From NCBI RefSeq assembly GCF_001592225.1, contig NZ_BCWN01000006.1, positions 1-64,000 of the forward strand: a stretch of 64,000 bases of DNA. The letters are read 5' to 3'. A program made the translations under genes and the position numbers. This document shows positions 21,864-30,181 of this stretch, piece after piece. This DNA comes from Castellaniella caeni NBRC 101664. GTDB taxonomy: Bacteria > Pseudomonadota > Gammaproteobacteria > Burkholderiales > Burkholderiaceae_B. The notes beneath the pieces were generated by a model. The model made no database searches and was not told the DNA's origin. It saw only the letters and a program-made list of their open reading frames with translations. How positions within the stretch are numbered: the first letter of the stretch is position 1; each line of letters opens with the position of its first letter.

Positions 21864-22403
21864 TCAGCCCGCATGAGCCTTCGTGTGGGCATTGATGGAT
21901 TTGAGGATTTCCGCCCTGGCTTCTTCCAGGGTTCCCCAGCGCTCGACCTTCACCCACTTGCCAGGCTCCAACGTCTTGTAGTTGGCGAAGAAATGGCTGA
22001 TTTCGTCCAGCAAGGCCCGTGGCAAGTCGTCGCAAGACCCCACGCTGCGATACAGCGGGCTGACCGTGTCGTCAGGCACGGCAATGATCTTTGCGTCGGG
22101 CCCGTGCTCGTCGCTCATCTGCATCACACCAATCGTACGGCTGGGAATGGTGACGCCGGGCGCCACGGGATAGGGGCTGATCACCAGGGCATCCAACGGG
22201 TCGCCATCCTCGCTCAGGGTATTTGGAATGAAGCCGTAGTTGGCCGGGTAGGCCATGGACGTGCTCAGGAACCGATCCACGAAAATCGTGCCGCTGGTTT
22301 TATTCAGCTCGTACTTGATGGGCAGTCCATGGGCCGGTATCTCGATGTAGACGTTGATGTGATCGGGGACGTCATCGCCGGCGGGGATGTCCTGATAGCT
22401 CAT
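21864..22403 (-). CDS. ppa: Inorganic pyrophosphatase
   Basis: A 179-residue family I soluble pyrophosphatase (PPi to 2 Pi). It has the typical core [54 protein letters not shown] and the metal-binding Asp-rich segment. GGAG precedes the ATG at 22403. It is the next minus-strand gene after the Hyf-like operon with about 117 bp between, so read-through from that operon is possible. Confidence 0.97.
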   Translation of the reverse strand: MSYQDIPAGDDVPDHINVYIEIPAHGLPIKYELNKTSGTIFVDRFLSTSMAYPANYGFIPNTLSEDGDPLDALVISPYPVAPGVTIPSRTIGVMQMSDEHGPDAKIIAVPDDTVSPLYRSVGSCDDLPRALLDEISHFFANYKTLEPGKWVKVERWGTLEEARAEILKSINAHTKAHAG

Positions 22404-22520
22404 GGGTGAAAACTCCTGATATTGAAATTGAAACACAGGGGGGATTGGAGGGCCTGGAGGCCCGAAAAACCAGGGTCGAAGAACCCGAATCCGTGACGCG
22501 CGAAAGGCGGCGTTGCATGG

Positions 22521-24638
22521 TCAATCCAGGCTGGCGGCAGCCGCCAGCAACACTGCCGTCAGCACCACCAGGATGTAGCCCGCATACAGCGTGACCGGCC
22601 CATGGTGCATGCGCGCAAGCTGCGTGGCGACCCAGGTGCCCGCCCTTGTCAGCGGACGCAGTGTCAGGCGATCCACGATGTGCACCAAGTCATCTTCCCG
22701 ATGCCGCGCCGTGATGAAGGCGCCCTGGCGCTCGACATGCTCAGCGACGACCGGACGCAGGATCTTGTCGAAAATCACACGCACGGGCGCCGCGAAGGCC
22801 GTGGCCGTGTAAGTCATCTCGGGCTGCAGCCGCACCAGGCCCGCATCCCACACAGTGCGCCGCGTGATGCGGTGATGGTCGCGCAGCTTGCGTGCCAGCA
22901 GCCACGTCAGAAACAACAGGAGAGCCAGCACGACGAATATGAACGCCGTTGACATGGCATAGATCACCGGGGTTGCGGCACCACCAGAATGCAGAATGAC
23001 GAGGCCACGCAGCGGCACCAGCCCGCGCCCAAGCCGTGCCCCAATCGCGGCAAGATCGTCCACGAGCCCCGCGCCCAGGCCCTGCACCTGCCCCAGGAAC
23101 GCAGGCACCAGAGAGGCCGTGGGATCGGTTCCGGTCAGAAAACCGGTCAGTCGGCCCAGCAACGGAATCACACCCGTTGCCAGTACGCCCAGCGCCAGGC
23201 AGATGGCCAGCAACACACCCATCGGAAATGTGGCGCTGCCAGGCATGCGCCGCACATGCGCCGCCGCGTTGGAGCGCGGCAGCCCCAGCAGCGCCGAGGC
23301 CGACAACATGACAAAGCAAGTCACCGCCAGACCCGCCGTCAGCGCCAGCAGCGCCCCGGACAGCGCAAAGACGATACGCACGGGAACCGGGCTCAGTTCG
23401 ACCACGCGCAGCAAGGACTGCAAAATCAGCCACTCGCTCACGAAACTGTTGAAGGGCGGCAGCGCGGCGATGGCAAACGCACCGAACAGAAACAGCGTCC
23501 CGAAGAGCGGCACCCGGCGCATCAGGCCCCCCAGGCGATCGAGATCGTCCGTGTTCGCGGCTTCGCCGATGGCTGCCGCCCCCAGGAACAACAGCGTCTT
23601 GCAGGCGGAGTGATTGAGCATGTGGTAGAGGCCCGCGACCAGCGACAGGCTGCCCAACACGGGATGCCCCAAGGCGCAAAAGGCGAATCCCGCTCCCGAG
23701 GCGGCAACGATGATACCCAGATTCTCGATCGAGCTTTGTGTCAGCAGCCGGATCAGGCTATGGCTGGCCAGCGCATAGATGATGCCCAGGATCGCCGTCA
23801 GCGCCCCGGTGACGAGCATCACGAGCGCGATGGTCGGCTGATGCATGGCAATCGGACCATCGATCACCCAGAGCGTGAACACGCCAAGGTTCAGCGTCGC
23901 GCCCGAAAAGATGGGCAGCACGCCGCGCGGAGCGGCAATGTAGCCGTCTCCCATCCAGATGTTGACGGGCAGAATACCGGTCTTCACGCCAAAGCCGAAA
24001 AAAGTGAGCAGAAATCCGGCCCAGGCAACGGCGGGCGGCATATGCGCCGCGGCCCGCGCGATATCGGCAAGCGACCACGAGCCTGCCGCGTGTCCAAGCA
24101 GCAACAGGCCGGTCAGTGCCGCCAAAGCGCCGGCCTCGGATAAGGCCAGGGTGAGAAACCCGGCGCGCACGACAGGCGCGGAATCCCCCCCCAGAAAGAC
24201 CAGGGCCACCAGCGCCAGCGACATGATCTCCCAAGCGAAAATGAGGCTCGTGAGACCCGCTGCGATGAGCACCGTGATCATCCCTGCGAACAGCAGCGTG
24301 GTGAAGGCGAGCATCAGGCGGGCGCGCGCCTGCGCGAAGCGCTGTGAATCCCGCGCAACCAGGGCCGCCGACAAAGCAGACACGCTTGCCGCAACGATCA
24401 GAAAGAAGGCCCGCAATGGGTCAAGCGTAAAGCTGAAGCCCGGCAGGATGGCCAGGTGGGCGGCCCCCGCCGACGCAACCGTGCCGGTGACCAGTACCCG
24501 CCCGGCGGCGATGGCCACCAAGCCGCACGCCACCCAAAGGCCGGCAAGAAAGCCGGCCCGCTGGCCTTTGCGGCTGGACACGGCCAGCGCCAGCAGCGTG
24601 AAGAGCAAGGCAAGGTAGGCCCAGGCGAGCACGTTCAT
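22521..24638 (-). CDS. hyfB: HyfB-like proton-translocating subunit of a hydrogenase-4/complex-I-related complex
   Basis: A 705-residue multi-spanning protein of the NuoL/MrpA antiporter family, close to HyfB length. It keeps the pumping residues: a TM Glu in AWEIMSLALVALVFLG, the TM7-type Lys in FFGFGVKTGILPVNIWMGDGY, and the Lys in HMLNHSACKTLLFLGAA. It is the last gene of the hyfC-E-F-G-I-B-like operon and overlaps the upstream gene by 4 bases. In E. coli hyf the B gene is near the front, so the order differs. The Pro-Glu-His motif usual after the TM7 Lys is replaced by MGDGYIAAP. Confidence 0.85.
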   Translation of the reverse strand: MNVLAWAYLALLFTLLALAVSSRKGQRAGFLAGLWVACGLVAIAAGRVLVTGTVASAGAAHLAILPGFSFTLDPLRAFFLIVAASVSALSAALVARDSQRFAQARARLMLAFTTLLFAGMITVLIAAGLTSLIFAWEIMSLALVALVFLGGDSAPVVRAGFLTLALSEAGALAALTGLLLLGHAAGSWSLADIARAAAHMPPAVAWAGFLLTFFGFGVKTGILPVNIWMGDGYIAAPRGVLPIFSGATLNLGVFTLWVIDGPIAMHQPTIALVMLVTGALTAILGIIYALASHSLIRLLTQSSIENLGIIVAASGAGFAFCALGHPVLGSLSLVAGLYHMLNHSACKTLLFLGAAAIGEAANTDDLDRLGGLMRRVPLFGTLFLFGAFAIAALPPFNSFVSEWLILQSLLRVVELSPVPVRIVFALSGALLALTAGLAVTCFVMLSASALLGLPRSNAAAHVRRMPGSATFPMGVLLAICLALGVLATGVIPLLGRLTGFLTGTDPTASLVPAFLGQVQGLGAGLVDDLAAIGARLGRGLVPLRGLVILHSGGAATPVIYAMSTAFIFVVLALLLFLTWLLARKLRDHHRITRRTVWDAGLVRLQPEMTYTATAFAAPVRVIFDKILRPVVAEHVERQGAFITARHREDDLVHIVDRLTLRPLTRAGTWVATQLARMHHGPVTLYAGYILVVLTAVLLAAAASLD

Positions 24639-25333
24639 GGTTTGTCTCCATCTTTGTCGGGACGGGCAGACCGCACCGGGCCTTCAGGGGCCATGGCCCC
24701 GCTGGCCGCCGCGACGGGCGCGGGGGCCCGGCGTGTTGCGATTTCCAGCACCGCACATTGCCCCGCGGCAGCCCGCAAGCCCTGGATGATGGCGGCGGGC
24801 GGCGGCGGGCAGCCCAGCACGACGAAGTCCACGGGGATGACGGCTCCCACGCCGCCCGCACTGGTGAAACTCTGGCCAAAGACCCCGCCGTCGATCGCCT
24901 CATCGCCGATCGCCACGACCCGCTTGGGCTCCGGCATGGCCTCGTAGGCTTTCAGCAGCGGCCCGCGCATGGCCTCGGTGACGGGGCCGCCCACCAGCAG
25001 CACGTCGGCATCGCGCGGGCTTGCCGTGATGAAAATGCCGAAGCGGTGCAGGTTGTAGGGGGGTGCATCGATCAGCCGTACCTCGCTGATGAGGGCGCTG
25101 TCGGCGCCCGCATCCACGAAGCGCACGTGCACCGAATGACGAAACCGGGACGGTAGCGGGCCGCGCGAGTCTGCCGTGCGCAGCACCCAGGGCGCACCGC
25201 CTCCGTCCGCCAGCGGCTCGGCAGCCAGGCCGTGAAGACGCGCCGGTATTGCTCCGGGCGGCAGATCATCTTCGCGCGGCCAGCGCAGCGTGCGCATGCC
25301 GCGCGCGAGGCTGATCAAAGTCCAATTGGCCAT
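24635..25333 (-). CDS. HyfI/NuoB-like subunit lacking most Fe-S cluster ligands
   Basis: A 232-residue homologue of the HyfI/NuoB small subunit. The family scaffold is unmistakable: SVHVRFVDAG, YNLHRFGIFITASPRDADVLLVGGPVTEAMRGPL, EAMPEPKRVVAIGD, GGVGAVIPVDFVVLGCPPPPAAIIQGL. In the normal protein four Cys bind cluster N2. Here the first pair is replaced by Asp78 and Leu81 (DAGADSALI instead of DAGSCNGCE), and the third by Glu145 (GDEAIDGG instead of GDC...GG). Only Cys175 (GCPP) remains. The N-terminal ~60 residues have no Cys either. A functional 4Fe-4S site is therefore unlikely; the subunit may be structural. Confidence 0.85.
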   Translation of the reverse strand: MANWTLISLARGMRTLRWPREDDLPPGAIPARLHGLAAEPLADGGGAPWVLRTADSRGPLPSRFRHSVHVRFVDAGADSALISEVRLIDAPPYNLHRFGIFITASPRDADVLLVGGPVTEAMRGPLLKAYEAMPEPKRVVAIGDEAIDGGVFGQSFTSAGGVGAVIPVDFVVLGCPPPPAAIIQGLRAAAGQCAVLEIATRRAPAPVAAASGAMAPEGPVRSARPDKDGDKP

Positions 25334-26910
25334 CAGCGATCACTCTCCGCGACCGACAAGCCAAAGCTTGCCATGATGATATGAAAATCTTGAAAGGCGG
25401 CCCCCTCCAGTGCGCGATGAAACGCATGCCAATTACGGAACCCGGGCGGCGCAATGCGCCAACGGCGGATCAAGCCGTCTTCGTCCACGCGCAACCAATG
25501 GAAGGTGCCGCCCGCCGGGGCCTCGACCCAGCCCATCGCCGCCCCAGCGGCTGGTCGGCACTTGGTGCTCACGGCCCCCTGGGGCAGCTGCGCAAGCAAG
25601 GTCTGAATCAACGCCACGCTGGCGCGGACTTCGGCAAAATACACGCGCAAGCGGGCGTAACCATCGCCCTCCGTCTCGCACGCAATTTCAGGCACGCGTG
25701 TCGCATACACGCCGTACGGCAGGGCCCGGCGCAGATCCACCGTGCGTCCCGAAGCACGCGCGACCGGGCCAACCACCCCGTACAGGTCGGCCACGTCCGG
25801 ACGCAGGACACCCATCTCCTCGATACGATCCAGGTAGCTGGACGTGCGCACAAACAGGCGCTCCAGGCGAGCGAACTCGTCCGCTGCGTCGGCGATGCCC
25901 GCCCGCAGGACGGCCAACGCATCGGCACCCGGAGACAGCGCCAGCCCGCCCGGGACGCAGAGCCCGAACAGGTAGCGGTGTCCGCACACCTGCGCGGACA
26001 GGCGCAAAAGCCGTTCTTCGAGTTCCTGCGACATGGACTTGCCCACCGCCAGGGAGGTGGAGCCTGCGAGCTCCGCGATCGTGGCCGCGTGGTAGCGAAT
26101 GCGCTCCAGCTCGGCGAACACCGCGCGCAGCACGTGAGCGCGCGGCGGCACCTGACAGCGCGCCACGGCCTCCAGCGCACGGCAAAAAGCATATGCATGC
26201 GCGAACGCCGCGCTGCCGCTGAAGCGCTCGGCCAGCAGCAGCGCGCGCCCTGGCGCCAGGCCTTCGGCAATTTTCTCCACGGCGCGGTACTTGTAGAACA
26301 GGCGGGTCAGACCACCGAGGATCTGTTCGCCAGGCGTCTCCAGCAGCCACAGCCCGGCTTCGTTGTCATCCGCCCAGATCGGGCCTACCGGAAAAGTGAT
26401 GGCGCCCTCCTGCTGCAAAATGCGCCGCGGCTGCCATGCCGCACCGACGCCCGATCCCGCCACGCGCTGGCGCGCATCGAAGCCGTGGCGCATGGGCGCC
26501 AGGTGCTCGGGCCAGAGCGCATCATGCAAAACGTAGTCGCCCAGAAAAGGGTGGCCCGCAAACGGGATGCCAAACAAGTCCTCGGTCTCCCGCTCATGCC
26601 ACGCGGCGGCGTGCACCTGCGAACCGATCGCGGGCAACGGGGTCTCGCCTGTCGCCGCCAGGCGGATCGCAACCAAAACGCTCTCTTGCGGCTGGTAGAA
26701 GAAGTAGCGCAACACGTACGCATCGTCGGCATCACAGGCTTCCGTCACCAGCGTGGCAAACTCGCAACCGAAGGTCGTGACCAAAGCCGCCGCGACCGTC
26801 CGCAAGGCCGCCAGCGGCGGGCGCAGTTCAACCCAGGGGCCCACGTCCTGGACGCCTGCTTTGGGCAGCTGTGCACACAGTCTGGCCAGCCATTGCCGAT
26901 GCACACTCAT
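25333..26910 (-). CDS. HyfG/NuoCD-like large subunit lacking the NiFe-site cysteines
   Basis: A 525-residue protein. Residues 1 to about 165 correspond to the NuoC/30-kDa-like domain (HERETEDLFGIPFAGHPFLGDYVL). The rest is the NuoD/hydrogenase large-subunit fold. The first NiFe motif, ERICGxC in real group 4 hydrogenases, reads ERFSGSA near 228-234, so both Cys are gone. The C-terminal DPCxxC motif is absent; the end reads DFHIIMASFGLSVAESDR. It therefore cannot be a NiFe hydrogenase. It overlaps its neighbours by 4 and 1 bases. This matches the energy-converting-hydrogenase-related (Ehr) type described in the literature. Confidence 0.87.
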   Translation of the reverse strand: MSVHRQWLARLCAQLPKAGVQDVGPWVELRPPLAALRTVAAALVTTFGCEFATLVTEACDADDAYVLRYFFYQPQESVLVAIRLAATGETPLPAIGSQVHAAAWHERETEDLFGIPFAGHPFLGDYVLHDALWPEHLAPMRHGFDARQRVAGSGVGAAWQPRRILQQEGAITFPVGPIWADDNEAGLWLLETPGEQILGGLTRLFYKYRAVEKIAEGLAPGRALLLAERFSGSAAFAHAYAFCRALEAVARCQVPPRAHVLRAVFAELERIRYHAATIAELAGSTSLAVGKSMSQELEERLLRLSAQVCGHRYLFGLCVPGGLALSPGADALAVLRAGIADAADEFARLERLFVRTSSYLDRIEEMGVLRPDVADLYGVVGPVARASGRTVDLRRALPYGVYATRVPEIACETEGDGYARLRVYFAEVRASVALIQTLLAQLPQGAVSTKCRPAAGAAMGWVEAPAGGTFHWLRVDEDGLIRRWRIAPPGFRNWHAFHRALEGAAFQDFHIIMASFGLSVAESDR

Positions 26911-28364
26911 CCCGCACCTCCCAGCAGCGCCGCCGCCTGCCGCAACAGCGCCAGCAGCGGCGGGGGCACATAAAAACCGAAGATGAACATCGGCACGAAG
27001 GCGAGAACCACGGCCGCCAGGCTGGTCGCGGGCAATGCCGCGTGCGCCTTGGCTGCAACCGATCCGCCAAAGACGATGCGACCGATCTGGTACAAAATTG
27101 CCACGAAAGCCAGCACCAGCAGCGCCGTCAATAGCGCGGTGGCCGCATATTCGCCAGCGGCAAAACCCGTGGCAATAATCTGGAATTCAGACACGAACAA
27201 CGCAAAGGGCGGCGCACCGGCGATGGCCAGGCCGCCCAGCAGCAGGCCCCAACCAAGCAGCGGAGCACGGTGCATCAGACCTCGCACGGCGGCAATCTCC
27301 TGCGTGCCACAAACGATGGTCGCAAGCCCCGCTACATAAAAGCAGAACGACTTGGTGAAGGCATGGGCAAAGAACTGATACACGGTGCCCAGCTCTTGCG
27401 CATTGGCACCCAGGCCGCAGGCCACCAGGATCACCCCCATGTGTTCGATGGTCGAGTAAGCGAACAGGCGCTTGAAGTCGTGCACCTGCAGCAGTAGAAA
27501 GGCGGCCGCCGCGACGCTCAGCAGACCGGCGGCCAAGTACCAGATCTGCGAATGCAGGCCTGCGGGATTGCGCATGAGCGCGGGATGAATACGCAGCAGC
27601 ATGTAGAGTGCACCGCTGACTTCCACCCCCGAGAGCAGGCCACAGATGGAGGCGGGCGCCTGACTGTGCGCATCGGGCAACCAGGTGTGCATGGGCACCA
27701 GTCCGGCCTTGGTGCCAAACCCCACCAGCCAGAGCGCAAAGCTCACGGACAGCAGCGCGGGCTTGATGCGCGGGGCTGCGGCAATGAGCCCGGGCCAGGT
27801 GACCGGCTGACCCGCATCGTGCACGGCGTAATACAGCACCAGCACACCAAAGAGCGCAATCATCGCCCCCATGCTGGTGAGTGCCACGTATTTCCACGCG
27901 GCTTCGAGCGCCGTGGGGCGATCTTCGTAGGCCACCAGAAAGGCCGAAAAGACCGTGGTGAGTTCGATGGCGATCCAGACGACCGCCAGATTGGCGATCA
28001 GCGGCACCGCCAACATGGACGCCATGAAAAGGTTGTAGAGCGGCCAATATGCCCGATAGCGCGGCGCCACGCCTTCCCGTTCCGGATAATGCGCGGGCAG
28101 GTAGCCGATGGAATACAGGGCGGCGGTCACACCGACGAAAGCCACCAGTACGAGATACACGGCCGAGAAGGCGTCGAGCGACAGGCCGCCGCCAAAGGAT
28201 TGCAGCGCGGCGCCCTGCCCTGTTTGCGCGGCGGCGGCTGCGGACAGCGCAAACACGACAATGGCTGTCGCCAGCGTGATCCAGGGCGCGGCACGCTGAC
28301 TTGCCAGCGCCACCAGCGCCGCAATGACGGGGATGAGCAGGATCCAGGCGAGCATCACCGCCAC
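26907..28364 (-). CDS. hyfF: HyfF-like proton-translocating membrane subunit
   Basis: A 485-residue antiporter-like protein (NuoN/MrpD family) with about 13-14 hydrophobic segments. Pumping-type residues are visible: a TM5-like Glu in IAIELTTVFSAFLVAYEDRPTALEAAWKY, the TM7 Lys in GFGTKAGLVPMHTWLPDAHSQAPASICGLLSG, and Lys in FFAHAFTKSFCFYVAGL. It is the third gene of the operon, overlapping hyfE by 10 and the large-subunit gene by 4 bases. Unlike the HyfB-like subunit it keeps the classic WLPDAH motif. Confidence 0.88.
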   Translation of the reverse strand: MAVMLAWILLIPVIAALVALASQRAAPWITLATAIVVFALSAAAAAQTGQGAALQSFGGGLSLDAFSAVYLVLVAFVGVTAALYSIGYLPAHYPEREGVAPRYRAYWPLYNLFMASMLAVPLIANLAVVWIAIELTTVFSAFLVAYEDRPTALEAAWKYVALTSMGAMIALFGVLVLYYAVHDAGQPVTWPGLIAAAPRIKPALLSVSFALWLVGFGTKAGLVPMHTWLPDAHSQAPASICGLLSGVEVSGALYMLLRIHPALMRNPAGLHSQIWYLAAGLLSVAAAAFLLLQVHDFKRLFAYSTIEHMGVILVACGLGANAQELGTVYQFFAHAFTKSFCFYVAGLATIVCGTQEIAAVRGLMHRAPLLGWGLLLGGLAIAGAPPFALFVSEFQIIATGFAAGEYAATALLTALLVLAFVAILYQIGRIVFGGSVAAKAHAALPATSLAAVVLAFVPMFIFGFYVPPPLLALLRQAAALLGGAG

Positions 28365-29023
28365 TCCTTGAGTTCGGCAAGCAGACCCACGCGGGTCATG
28401 CCGGTCACATGGTGGATGCTGCGGATCAGCAGGCCGATCACCAGCGCGGCAATCGGCACGTCCACGGCGGCGGCGACTTCGGCAATGATGGACAGTTCGT
28501 TGACGATGGCGATCGAGGCGAAGAATGCCCCGCTCTCCATGACCAGGATGCCCATCAACTGCGCCACCGCTTCGCGGCGCACGGCGATGGTGAAAGCGCC
28601 AAAGAACACGGCAATGAGCCCTGTGGGCAGATTCATGGCGGCAAAGGGCCGATCCGGGATCGCCTGCGCCAGCGGCTGCGCGACGATCCAGGCGATCAGG
28701 GCAAGCACGGCGGCGATGAGCACCGAGGTCGGAATGGTGAGCACCTGATCCACTTCGCGGCGCTCATAGATTTCGCCGCCGGCGGAATAGCGCAGCACCA
28801 GGGGAACGGCAATCACCTTGGTGACGAAGGTGATGGCCGCCACCCAGAACAGGTGTACGCTGCCCAGGGCGAAACCCAGGACGATGGCCGAGGCGGTCAG
28901 CGCCACGGCATGCAGCATGAACAGGTACAACGTGCTCAGCATCTGACGCTGGACGATGACCCCCAGGCTGAAGACGACGAACAGCGCCGCGATGAAGCCG
29001 TTCAGAGCGAGTGCCGTCTCCAT
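28355..29023 (-). CDS. hyfE: HyfE-like membrane subunit
   Basis: A 222-residue protein with about seven hydrophobic helices, close to HyfE length. The C-terminal half resembles NuoK/MrpC-like subunits (LMGILVMESGAFFASIAIVNELSIIAEVAAAVDVPIAALVIGLLI), including two membrane Glu residues typical of that group. Its start codon overlaps the hyfC stop. It probably forms the linker between the NuoH-like and antiporter-like subunits. Confidence 0.85.
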   Translation of the reverse strand: METALALNGFIAALFVVFSLGVIVQRQMLSTLYLFMLHAVALTASAIVLGFALGSVHLFWVAAITFVTKVIAVPLVLRYSAGGEIYERREVDQVLTIPTSVLIAAVLALIAWIVAQPLAQAIPDRPFAAMNLPTGLIAVFFGAFTIAVRREAVAQLMGILVMESGAFFASIAIVNELSIIAEVAAAVDVPIAALVIGLLIRSIHHVTGMTRVGLLAELKEWR

Positions 29024-29985
29024 CAGCCCACTCCCACCAGGCGCACGCCCATGGCGAAGACGCAGATGACGAAAGCCGAGGCCAGAAATTCACTGATCCG
29101 AAACAGCCGCAGCTTGGCGAGCGTGGTCTCGATCACCGCCAGCACGACGAGGAACACGAGCATCTTGCCCAACACCTTGGGAATCGCCAGAAGCACGTCG
29201 GCCCAATGCGGCGTGGTCGCCAGTCCCCAGGGCGTGATGATGACGTTCAGGAACACGATCAGCACCACCATGAACTTCATGGCGCTGCCCCACTTCATGA
29301 GGGCTGCTCCGGTGCCGGAATATTCCAGGCTGCTGGAATGCCCGATCATCGCCGTCTCGGCCTTGCCGGCGGGGTTATCGACCGGCAGCCGTTTTTCGTC
29401 CGCCAGCACCAGCAGCAGGAAGGCGACGAACACCAGCAGATGCGCGGGTTGCAGCATGCTGGCCCAGGACAGCGCCCAACTGGCGTTCACGGTGTAGGGA
29501 ATGGTGGAGTTGGCCACGAAGGACAGCGCGAAGAATGCCACCATGTAGACGGGCTCGGCCAGAAAGCCCACCATGCGCGTGCGACTTGCGCCGACCGCGC
29601 CGTAGACGTTACCCGTGTCCATGGCGGCAAGCGCCACGAAAAAGCCGCTGGCCGAGAACAGGAACCCGACGGCGATCATGTCACCGGCAAAGGCGAGAAA
29701 CAGAGGATAGTCGGTGAGTGCCGGAATCAGCATCACGACGAAGATCGGCATCGCGAAATGGATGATCGGCGCAAACCGGAATACCCAGGTACTCTCGCGC
29801 GAGACGATTTCGTCCTTGCCAAAGAGCTTTCGCAAATCGTAGTACGGCTGGAAAATACTGGGCCCGTGCTTGCCCTGGATGATTTCTTCCAGGCGCGCCA
29901 AAACGCCATCGAGCAATGGCGCGAACGCCAGCAGAAAGGCGATTTGGATCAGATTGATGATGACAAACCGGGCAAACGGCTGCAT
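29023..29985 (-). CDS. hyfC: HyfC/NuoH-like membrane-anchor subunit
   Basis: A 320-residue NuoH-family protein that joins the peripheral arm to the membrane arm in complex I and group 4 hydrogenases. It has the family segments LARLEEIIQGKHGPSIFQPYYDLRKLFGKDE and RLPVDNPAGKAETAMIGHSSSLEYSGTG with conserved acidic residues. It is the first gene of the operon (hyfC-E-F-G-I-B), with AGGAA before the start. About 200 bp separate it from the upstream enolase gene, in which I see no clear promoter. Confidence 0.88.
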   Translation of the reverse strand: MQPFARFVIINLIQIAFLLAFAPLLDGVLARLEEIIQGKHGPSIFQPYYDLRKLFGKDEIVSRESTWVFRFAPIIHFAMPIFVVMLIPALTDYPLFLAFAGDMIAVGFLFSASGFFVALAAMDTGNVYGAVGASRTRMVGFLAEPVYMVAFFALSFVANSTIPYTVNASWALSWASMLQPAHLLVFVAFLLLVLADEKRLPVDNPAGKAETAMIGHSSSLEYSGTGAALMKWGSAMKFMVVLIVFLNVIITPWGLATTPHWADVLLAIPKVLGKMLVFLVVLAVIETTLAKLRLFRISEFLASAFVICVFAMGVRLVGVG

Positions 29986-30181
29986 GGCATTTCCTGACGG
30001 TTTTTAGCTTCTTGTTGTTCGCATCGTCAGGAGTCATCAGCTTTTCAGCGGTTTCGGCCAGCGCCGCGGCGAACTCCATCGCCTTAGCTGCGAGCATACT
30101 ACGTACCGTGTTGAAGTCAAGTGTGTTGCCCCGCGTAACAGGGCTGGATGAACTCCGCTGCCGCCGCACTGGCGGATACGT

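Noticed and set aside
22521-29985. Functional NiFe hydrogenase-4 or formate hydrogenlyase
   Set aside because: All four NiFe-binding Cys are missing and no formate dehydrogenase or maturation genes accompany the operon.
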